Shown here in pieces: positions 9,376-21,200 of a DNA stretch of 64,000 bases. The position numbers and the translations under genes are program-made. The first letter of the stretch is position 1, and the number at the start of each line of letters is the position of its first letter. The notes beneath the pieces are model-generated. The model saw only the letters and a program-made list of their open reading frames with translations. It was not told where the DNA came from and did not search any database. Location: assembly GCF_021347895.1 (NCBI RefSeq), contig NC_067113.1, forward strand, positions 39,781,474-39,845,473, given 5' to 3'. The stretch comes from Acanthochromis polyacanthus. Its lineage: Eukaryota; Chordata; Actinopteri; Pomacentridae.

Positions 9376-12300
9376 CTGAGGAGGAAAACACACAAGAGAG
9401 AAGAGCTACTGCCGAGAAACGACGACTGAAATTAGAACTGTTCAGAGTTTACTGTTTCAGACAATATCTTGTGTGTGCATAATGAGCGCACTGCAAAAAC
9501 TCAAAATCTTACCGAGTGCGTTTGTCTTATTTTTAGTCAGAATGTCTCATCCCACTTGATTTAAGATAAATTCACTTAACAAGAGACATTCTAGCAAGAT
9601 GGAGGGACTTGTTTTAAGGCAACGCATTTTAAATATCAAACAATCTTGAAATTATCTTGTTTCACCCTCGTGTCGTCCTGCAGGACAAATTGACCCGTTT
9701 TAAAGTTTGAAAATGTGGGGAAAAAATAGATATTTTCACAGTGAACACAGTGAAATTTTTAAACATTTTTTGATGGAATAAAGAAACATTAAAAAAATGT
9801 TTCCTTAAGAACATTCGGGGGGAAAAAATCAACCAAAATCCAGCGAATTTCGCTGGATTTTGGTTGATTTTTTCCCCCGAATGTTCTTAAAGAAAATATA
9901 AGTTTTACTGATAAATGTGTAATCACTTTAGATATTGTTAGGATTTTTTTTGAAGATTTTTATTTATTTTTTTAAATGAAAATATTTGCAATTTTATTTA
10001 TGTATTTATTACATTTTTATTTCTTGCCAAATTTGGGGATTTTTTTTTAAATAAAAGGGAAACTTTTAAGGAATTTTCTTCCTGAAGATTTTGCAAATTT
10101 TTATGTATTTGGGGAATTTTTTGCTGAATTTTTGGATTTTTGTCAGACAAGGCAAAATATTTTTTGGTGCCGTAAATGAGGACAACAGGAGGGTTGACAA
10201 TCCTGGTAAAATACAGCTGAAAATAAAAGTCTTTGCAACTAATTTTAAGATCTCAAGATTCTAAATATCACATCTTATTTCAAGAAATCTTATGAAGACG
10301 TTTTTTTACTTGCTCTATTGGCAGATTTTTTCACTTACTTCAAGGTAAAAGTTCCTTGAAATAAGTTTTTTTTCTTGTTTTGAGAGGGGCATTTTTCCAG
10401 GGTGTAGGTTTTTTTACTCTCTTTTAGTTCAGATTTCTTTCCTTTTTATCTGATAAAAGCTCCTCTAAGTTCCTCAGCCGGCCTCTAACCTCGGCTAACT
10501 GCTTGTTGATTAACTTTGAAGCCACAAAAATGCTGTGAAAGCAGCAAAAGTAAAATCAAACAGTGCAGTGACGGTCCAGTTCAGCTAAATAACGACTTCA
10601 ATAAAAAAGCTTTAGAATTCTCTACAGGCGACATCTTCAACGTCGTTAGCTTAACAGGAAAAGTGTTGATGAAGCGGTGAAACATGCAGCGTCTTTTATT
10701 GTGACGTAACTGAAGGAAATGTAGCTCTAAGTTTAGTGTCTGACTTAGAGTTGATTCAAAATAAGAGCATCAGCTGTAAACTTTGCGCAGCGCTAACAGT
10801 GATGCTGTTTAATCCAGCAGGACTAAAATCTTTGACCGTTTTTGGTCAGGTTCAGTGAATATCTCCTCACAGTCTGCTAGCTGTCAGTTCAGTGTAGACT
10901 AAATAAAAGCACAGCCCTGAGTCTGTCAGCTAGAAACAAAGAGGCTCCAAACTAAACTATTACAGCCACTCCAGTGTGTAAATCTGGAAGCTCCTCTGTC
11001 GCCTCCATCTCCTCCAGCAGCTCGGCTTCTTACGCTTTTAACAGACGACATCACATCTCTCCTATCCTGGCTTCCCTGCACTAGCTCCCTCTTGGTTTTT
11101 AAATCACTTCTTCAAACCCACTTTTACAGACTTCCTTTTACACCAGGTTCACTTTTAGCTTTACCTAGTTTTAGTGTTTTATTCTGTATTAAATCCTGTT
11201 TATTTTAGATCTTCTTCCTTGTTTTATTTTACTTCCAGCTGCCTGGTTCTTTGTTTTAATGTCGTCTCTCTCTAACACTTTAATTCTCCGATTTTTTTAT
11301 TTTTAATTTCTAACTTTAATCTCATTCTTTATTTTCTAAAACTGCCCCATTCCTTTGCTTGTTCTGATTGCTAATCTAGCTAATTATTCATTTAAATTAT
11401 TGCCATTTTTACTATTTATTTTAACCCTCCTGTTGTCTTCACCAAAAACTATAGTTTCCTTGTTTGAGAAAAATTCAAAAATTCTGCAGAAAAATTAACC
11501 AAATTTCTGAAAATTTGCAAAACCTTCAGGAAGAAAATTCCAATAATTCCTTAAAAGTTTCCCTTAAAAGTTTTATTTTTAAAAAATCCCCCAAATTTGG
11601 CAAGAAATGTTTTGGAAATATTTTCAAAACATGAGTAAAAATCTTCCAAAAAATCCTAAAAATATCTAAAGTGATTAAATATATATCAGTAAAATGTGCA
11701 AAACTTCCAGTAAAGTTTGCTGGATTTTAGTTGAATTTTATGTGAGTGTTTTTAAAGAAACATTTTTAACACTTCTTTTTTTTTCCCACCAAAAAAATGT
11801 TCACAAAGATTTTCCAAAAATGTTGAAAATGTGGACGTCAGAAGTTTCAATGTGAAAGCTGTTTTTTTCCCCCCACATTTTTAAACTAAAACGGGTCGAT
11901 TTGACCCGCAGGACGACACGAGGGTCAAAGGTTCTGCGTAAATAAAGTCACCGTTAAGCAGGTGAACGTGTCGTTTCGTACCTCTGCGCTGTGGGGATGT
12001 CGTCAGCTTTGAACATGTAAAACAGTGTATTTTTGTGGTACAGTTTGAACTGCAGCTTCTGAGCCGGTCCGTTCTTCTCCTCTCTCAGGAAGAAACCCAG
12101 CAGAGGTTGGCTCTCCAACGCCGCCACGTCCTGCACGGAGAAAACACCGATCAATCTGAGGGCAGGAAACGCCGCACAGACTTCAGAAAAGCCTCGACTC
12201 GCACGGTGACAGTACCTCGCTGGCGGCGTAGGTGTACAGGACTTTGTTCTTGATGACGAACCACAGCCTCTTCCACTGCTTCTTGCTGCCTTTGGACCTG

Positions 12301-15182
12301 TTCAGGTAGCCGCTCATGGAGGAGTTCTCTGTGTTGGCGGACACCTGGACGGAAAGCAAACGCTCACATCGCTGCTGCAGAAAAAGGAGCAAAACCTGTG
12401 GAACGCTTTAGCCTGAAAGCAGACGGAGCCAGGCCGAGTTTCTCACCTCTTTCAGCGCAGCGGGAATCTTCTTCTGTTTTCTAGTGAAGGAGAACGCTCC
12501 AGATTTGATGGGAGAAATTGAAGCTGAGGCACAGCGGTCACCTAAAAACAGCAATGCTCAGTGAATACACAGAATCTATGCAGGTATGCTAAGAAAAACA
12601 TCTACAAACCTCTTCAAAAGTGTTAGTCGGTTAGTCTTTAACAGGCCATAAGTACATAAAGGCTCAATAATTAGTGTGTGTTCTGGTGTCTTCAGTGTCT
12701 TTAGATACCCCAAAAATGTACTATGGTGTGTTCAGATGCACTAAAGGCGTATTATGGTGCATTCAGGTGCATCAGATGTGTATTATGGTGTGTTCAGGGA
12801 CAACAAATGTGTGATATTCAGGAGGAATCAAACATGTAATATGACGTGTTCAGGTCCATTAACAGTGCATTATGGTGCATTTAGGGACCTTAAATATATA
12901 TTCTGTCATGTCCAGCTGCATTCAAGGTGTATTATGGTGTGTTCAGGTGCATTAAAAGTGTGCTATGGTGTGTTCAGGTGCATTAAAAGTGTGTTATGGT
13001 GTGTTCAGGTGCATTAAAAGTGTGCTATGGTGTGTTCAGGTGCATTAAAAGTGTGTTATGGTGTGTTCAGGTGCATTAAAAGTGTGTTATGGTGTGTTCA
13101 GGTGCATTAAAAGTGTGTTATGGTGTGTTCAGGTGCAACAAATGTGTGTTATGATGTGTCCAGGTACAGTAAAAATGTAGTAATGTTGCGTTCAGGTGCA
13201 TCCAAGGTGTATTATAGTGTCTTTAGGTGTATCAAATGTGTGCTGTAGTGTCTTTTGTGCCTTTAGGAACCTTAAAAATGTATTATGTTGAGTTCAGGTG
13301 CATTCCAGGTGTAATATGGTGTGTTCAGGGACAAGAAATGTGTGAAATGTTGTGTTCAGGTGCATCAAACTTATAATGGTGTGTTCAGGAGGAATCAAAC
13401 GTGCAATGTGACGTGTTCAGGTACATTAAAAGTGTGTTATGGTGTCTTAAATATGTGTTATGTCACGTTCAGCTGCCTTCAAGGTGTATTATGGTGTGTT
13501 CAGGAACAAAGTGTGCTGTGGTGTGTTTAGGTGCATTAAAAGTGTGTTATGCTGTGTTTAGGGACCTTAAATATGTATTATATAATGTCCAGCTGTCTTC
13601 AAGGTGTATTACGGTGTGTTCAGGAACAAACAAAGTGTGTTATGGTGTGTTTAGGTTCAACAAATGTGTGCTAGGATGTGTCCAGGTACAGCAAACATGT
13701 ATTAATGTTGCGTTCAGGTGCATCCCGCTGAAATCCCTGAGCTGCTGCTGATCGTTCCGTTCACTCACTGTTCTCCTGCAGCTTGGCGAAGCAGTGATCA
13801 CAAACCCGAGCCGGCTGGTTCTTCAAGTACTCCAGGTAGTACTTATTAGCAGAGCAGGCCTGACACACCACCTGTCGGACACACAGGTAACGGCTATGAG
13901 CAGAGCGGCTTAAAGCGACTGTACAGCAGGAGGAGCAGCAGTGGAGGCGGTACGGACCTTTCCACAGGCGCGGCAGTGATGCCTCCTCCAGGTGAGCGTG
14001 AACTCACAGGTACAGATCATGCACATGGTGGCCCTCAGGTCTGGGATCCAAATGGGAGCCTTGGAGCCTAACGGGGCCCCGCTGTCGACAACACCTTCTG
14101 CCTGAGAGGAGACAACGAGGGTTGGAACGGCAGCTTTCAGGGTGAACTAAACACACAGATTTACAGCTTTACCTCCTCCTGACTTCGGCTGGATATGAAG
14201 GTGATCTTCTTCTTGGTGTAGTCGTCTATGGCCTTGGAGATGGCCTCCAGCCACTCGTCTCTCTCAGTAGCAGAGCTGCAGACACAAAGCACAAGATTCA
14301 TCAGAAATGTTTTCGGCTCACAGGAGTCGATCAGGAGGACCGAAGGCTGACCTGGCAGACAGGATGAAGGAGCGCTCAACACTTTCGATGTTCAGCTCGT
14401 TCTGATAGGCCTCCTGGCTGGGCTTGCTCACCTGGAAACAAACACCACAAACCAGTAAACAACAACAACACCCGACACTGAGGGCTGCATGTGAGCCGTG
14501 TTCACTCTGCTGCTGCACAGAAGCATCAGCGATTCAAGTCTGGAGATCCACAGAGAGCTCATCAGCTGAAGGTATAACAAAATAAATAAATAGTAACATT
14601 AAATCGGATGTAAAAATAAAGGAGAACATAATGTGAAGAGCCTCTCAGGTGAAAACAAAGGATTTTTTTTAACTTGTAGAATAAGGTACAAAAGTTCCCA
14701 TGCACTTGTTAAGATATGTAAACAGCAGTTCAGAGTTTTCAGTGATTTCTGATAGAAAAAAATGAGCAAAAAATAAAATAAATGGAACAAAAAATTATAT
14801 ATATAGAAACCCAAATATAGAAAAAATGAGCAAAAATAAAATAAATGAAGCAAAAAAATTATATATATAGAAACCCAAATATAAAAAAGAGCAAAAATAA
14901 AATAAACAAAAAAATGTATGTATATATAAAAACCCAAATATAGAAAAAATGAGCAAAAATAAAATAAATGAAACAAAAAATGTGTGTATATATATATATA
15001 TATATAGAAACCCAAATATAAAAAGAGCAAAATAAAATAAACAAAAATGTATATATATAAAACCCAAATATAGAAAAAATTGAGCAAAAAATAAGTAAAA
15101 CAAAAAATCCACAATAACAATGTATATACATATACATACACCAAAAAATAGAAAGAAATACCAAAAAATAAACATAATAATA

Positions 15183-15246
<64 letters not shown>

Positions 15247-18200
15247 CTAAATATTTTTTTAAATGATGGAATCAATGAAACACATGCATCTGTGTGTGTC
15301 ACAAAGAATAATTTTGTTTCTTTACTTAAGCAGCAAAATACATGATTGAAGATTATCTGATAAAATCTGCTGGGTCAGAAATATAAAAACAGGAAAACGA
15401 CCAGAGAGGGACTTTAAAAGTGATGCTTTGTGACTAAAACGGTGAGCTTTATATGCAGTGTGTCCAACCTTCATCCCAGCCAGAGAGAGAACACTGTTGA
15501 GTTTGTACTGGGCAGACTGGACCGGAGTGGTGTACATGAGAGCATCATTGAACTGTGGAAGCAAAGGAAAACAAACCTTCAGAATAAAAGAAAGAGGCAC
15601 AGCGTATAAATAAACATCTGATAGTGTAGATGGAATTCATAAAGGAAGGCTCAACACGTCCTGTGATTACTCACCAGAAAAAACATCCGAGGCTGCATGA
15701 CTTTCCTGGAAAGTTTCATTAAAGTGCCCTCCTTCAGAAACACCTGCAAACACAGCTGCACTTGAAAACACGTCACATCTGTTTATGACTCTAATGAGTC
15801 TCACATTTGCTCTGTCACATGGATGATATGAAGAGTCTCTCCACACGGTCACAACCAGAATATTACTGTTTTCTCTGTGATTTTATGTCACTAATGGATG
15901 ATTTTATGTCACTAGTGGATGATTTTATGTCACTAGTGGACGATTTTATGTCAATAGTGGACGATTTTATGTCACTAGTGGATGATTTTATGTCAATAGT
16001 GGACGATTTTATGTCACTAGTGGACGATTTTATGTCAATAGTGGACGATTTCATGTCACTAGTGGACGATTTTATGTCACTAGTGGACGATTTTATGTCA
16101 CTAGTGGACGATTTTATGTCAATAGTGGACGATTTTATGTCACTAGTGGACGATTTTATGTCAATAGTGGACGATTTTATGTCAATAGTGGACGATTTTA
16201 TGTCACTAGTGGACGATTTTATGTCAGTAGTGGACGATTTTATGTCAATAGTGGACGATTTTATGTCACTAGTGGACGATTTTATGTCACTAGTGGACGA
16301 TTTTATGTCACTAGTGGACGATTTTATGTCAATAGTGGACGATTTTATGTCACTAGTGGACGATTTTATGTCAATAGTGGACGATTTATGTCACTAGTGG
16401 ACGATTTTATGTCACTAGTGGACGATTTTATGTCACTAGTGGACGATTTTATGTCAGTAGTGGACGATTTTATGTCACTAGTGGACGATTTTATGTCAGT
16501 AGTGGACGATTTTATGTCAGTAGTGGACGATTTTATGTCAATAGTGGACGATTTCATGTCACTAGTGGACGATTTCATGTCACTAGTGGACGATTTTATG
16601 TCAATAGTGGACGATTTTATGTCACTAGTGGACGATTTTATGTCAATAGTGGACGATTTTATGTCACTAGTGGACGATTTTATGTCACTAGTGGACGATT
16701 TTATGTCACTAGTGGACGATTTTATGTCACTAGTGGACGATTTTATGTCAATAGTGGACGATTTTATGTCAGTAGTGGACGATTTTATGTCAGTAGTGGA
16801 CGATTTTATGTCAGTAGTGGACGATTTATGTCAGTAGTGGACGATTTTATGTCAGTAGTGGACGATTTTATGTCAGTAGTGGACGATTTTATGTCAGTAG
16901 TGGACGATTTTATGTCAGTAGTGGACGATTTTATGTCACTAGTGGACGATTTTATGTCACTAGTGGACGATTTTATGTCAATAGTGGACGATTTTATGTC
17001 TTTCGTAGATGATTTTGGCAGCCCTATTTATTTCAGAAGGTACTGACATGAGGCTGGGTGTGTGTGTTTCTGCAATAAATATTAAAATGTAAATGTTCTG
17101 TCTGTATGTCTGAATGAGAAAAAAGAATGCTATTTTGGCAGTTCTATCATAGAATTTACACATGTGTGACAGTGAGGTCATGCACTTTGTTTTCAGTCAG
17201 GATTTAACATGTTAAAGGGGGAATCTCTTCGGTGTCGTACCCTCCCCGGCTGGACGATCTCATGGTGACCGTTGAGGCTGTACTGAATCTGCATCAGCTT
17301 CTGGAAGTTGTCCTGAATGAAAAACAACATCACACAGATGAAAGGAGACACACAGCTGAAGCAGACCATCTCTGCTGAACCGAAATGACATCAGGACTCA
17401 CCCCTTGTTTCATAATGTCATTAGCATGGTTGGCCACTTCCTTCACTATGCTGAGAGCAGCTGCACGGACAGCAGAGATAAAGCATCAGAGCCGGACAGA
17501 CTTTCAGCACTAAAGCAGACACGGATGACGAGTATTGCTCTGTATCTGACCTTGTGTGTCTTTATAATCCTCTGAGTCTTCTGGGAGGTTCTTCAGATAA
17601 TCTGGAAAATACAGATTTAAATTTATTTTGAGCAGGAAAGCTGGCTAAAGTGAGTATCTAACGTCTACTGGGTGCAGGTAAGGACTCAAGGTTTGCTCAC
17701 ACTAAAAGCAAAACAAACATTTTCCTCCATAACGGCCCATCTCATCCCCAAGCTGATGGCGTTTTAGATCATTGGAAGAGAGCAGATCTTTTTAAAACTT
17801 TGGGTTTATGTGTGTCTATGTGAACAAACAGCAATGGAGCAATGATGATACACCTTAATTTGTGCATGTTCCTGATCATACTGTGATAACAAATGATCAC
17901 AAAAGACTACGACTAACCACAAAGAGACTAAAAATTACCAAGAAAGATTAAAAATGACCACAAACTGAGAGAAAACATCCACTAAAGGACTACAAATGGA
18001 GTCAAAAGGGCTAAAAATGACCACAAAAATACTAAAATGCTGGTGAAAAGACTCGAAATGATAACAAAAGACGACAACTAACCACACAGAGACTAAAAAT
18101 GACAACAAAAGACTAAAAATCATGATCAAAATACATAATAAAGCAAAGAGATTAGAAGCGAACACAGAAAGACTCCCAACAGCTACAAAAAGACTAAAAA

Positions 18201-21200
18201 TTACCATAAAAGCCGAAAAATGACAACAAAGAGACACTAAGAGAATCAAACCAGATACAAAAAAGATTAAAAATGAACACGAAAAGACAGAAAACACCCA
18301 CAAAATGACTACAAATGACCACAAAAGTTCAAAAAATGACCACAAAATACTAAAATACCTGTGAAATAACATGAAATGATGACAAAAGATGACAACTAAC
18401 CACAAAGACACCAAAAAATGATGATCAAAACACATAATAAAGGCAAAGATTAGAAAAGACCACTAAGAGACTCTCACCAGCTATAGAAAGACTAAAAATG
18501 ACCACGGAGAGACAGAAAATACCCACAAAAAGACTACAAATGTCTGCAAAAGGACTAAAACTGACCACGAATAGACAGAAAACACCCACAAAATGACTAC
18601 AAATGGCTGCAAATGGACTAAAAATGACCACGAAGAGACAGAAAACACCCACAAAAGGTCTACAAATGGCTGCAAAAAGACTAAAAATGACCACGAAGAG
18701 ACAGAAAACACCCACAAAAGGTCTACAAATGGCTGCAAATGGACTAAAAATGACCACGAAGAGACAGAAAATACCCACAAAAAGACTACAAATGGCTGCA
18801 AAAGGACTAAAAATGAACACGAAGAGATAGAAAACACCCACAAAAGGTCTACAAATGGCTGCAAAAGGACTAAAAATGACCACGAAGAGACAGAAAACAC
18901 CCACAAAAAGACTACAAATGGCTGCAAAAGGACTAAAAATGACCACGAAGAGACAGAAAACACCCACAAAAGGTCTACAAATGGCTGCAAAATGACTAAA
19001 AATGACCACGAAGAGACAGAAAACACCCACAAAAGGTCTACAAATGGCTGCAAAAGGACTAAAAATGACCACGAAGAGACAGAAAACACCCACAAAAAGA
19101 CTACAAATGGCTGCAAAAGGACTAAAAATGACCACGAAGAGACAGAAAACACCCACAAAAGGTCTACAAATGGCTGCAAATGGACTAAAAATGACCACGA
19201 AGAGACAGAAAATACCCACAAAAAGACTACAAATGGCTGCAAAAGGACTAAAATGAACACGAAGAGATAGAAAACACCCACAAAAGGTCTACAAATGGCT
19301 GCAAAAGGACTAAAAATGACCACGAAGAGACAGAAAACACCCACAAAAAGACTACAAATGGCTGCAAAAGGACTAAAAATGACCACGAAGAGACAGAAAA
19401 CACCCACAAAAGGTCTACAAATGGCTGCAAAATGACTAAAAATGACCACGAAGAGACAGAAAACACCCACAAAAGGTCTACAAATGGCTGCAAAAGGACT
19501 AAAAATGACCACGAAGAGACAGAAAATACCCACAAAAGGTCTACAAATGGCTGCAAAAGGACTAAAAATGAACACGAATAGACAGAAAACACCCACAAAA
19601 GGTCTACAAATGGCTGCAAAAGGACTAAAAATGACCACGAAGAGACAGAAAACACCCACAAAAGGTCTACAAATGGCTGCAAAAGGACTAAAAATGACCA
19701 CGAAGAGATAGAAAACACCCACAAAAGGTCTACAAATGGCTGCAAAAGGACTAAAAATGACCACGAAGAGACAGAAAACACCCACAAAAAGACTACAAAT
19801 GGCTGCAAAAGGACTAAAAATGACCACGAAGAGACAGAAAATACCCACAAAAAGACTACAAATGGCTGCAAAAGGACTAAAAATGACCACGAAGAGACAG
19901 AAAACACCCACAAAAGGTCTACAAATGGCTGCAAAATGACTAAAAATGACCACGAAGAGACAGAAAACACCCACAAAAGGTCTACAAATGGCTGCAAAAG
20001 GACTAAAAATGACCACGAAGAGATAGAAAACACCCACAAAAGGTCTACAAATGGCTGCAAAAGGACTAAAAATGACCACGAAGAGACAGAAAATACCCAC
20101 AAAAAGACTACAAATGGCTGCAAAAGGACTAAAAATGACCACGAAGAGACAGAAAATACCCACAAAAAGACTACAAATGGCTGCAAAAGGACTAAAAATG
20201 ACCACGAAGAGACAGAAAACACCCACAAAAGGTCTACAAATGGCTGCAAAATGACTAAAAATGACCACGAAGAGACAGAAAACACCCACAAAAGGTCTAC
20301 AAATGGCTGCAAAAGGACTAAAAATGACCACGAAGAGATAGAAAACACCCACAAAAGGTCTACAAATGGCTGCAAAAGGACTAAAAATGACCACGAAGAG
20401 ACAGAAAATACCCACAAAAAGACTACAAATGGCTGCAAAAGGACTAAAAATGACCACGAAGAGACAGAAAATACCCACAAAAAGACTACAAATGGCTGCA
20501 AAAGGACTAAAAATGACCACGAAGAGACAGAAAATACCCACAAAAACACTACAAATGGCTGCAAAAGGACTAAAAATGACCACGAAGAGACAGAAAACAC
20601 CCACAAAAGGTCTACAAATGGCTGCAAAATGACTAAAAATGACCACGAAGAGACAGAAAACACCCACAAAAGGTCTACAAATGGCTGCAAAAGGACTAAA
20701 AATGACCACGAAGAGATAGAAAACACCCACAAAAGGTCTACAAATGGCTGCAAAAGGACTAAAAATGACCACGAAGAGACAGAAAATACCCACAAAAAGA
20801 CTACAAATGGCTGCAAAAGGACTAAAAATGACCACGAAGAGACAGAAAATACCCACAAAAAGACTACAAATGGCTGCAAAAGGACTAAAAATGACCACGA
20901 AGAGACAGAAAACACCCACAAAAGGTCTACAAATGGCTGCAAAATGACTAAAAATGACCACGAAGAGACAGAAAACACCCACAAAAGGTCTACAAATGGC
21001 TGCAAAAGGACTAAAACTGACCACGAATAGACAGAAAACACCCACAAAATGACTACAAATGGCTGCAAATGGACTAAAAATGACCACGAAGAGACAGAAA
21101 ACACCCACAAAAGGTCTACAAATGGCTGCAAAATGACTAAAAATGACCACGAAGAGACAGAAAACACCCACAAAAGGTCTACAAATGGCTGCAAATGGAC

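Noticed and set aside
15880..17016. CRISPR array
   Set aside because: Repeats are contiguous with no spacers, and the sequence is a vertebrate intron.
15807..17046. ORFs repeating DDFMSLV (plus) and KSSTSDI (minus)
   Set aside because: These are the 21-bp array read in phase. Frame is lost at single-base deletions, and the sequence lies inside an fgd6 intron.
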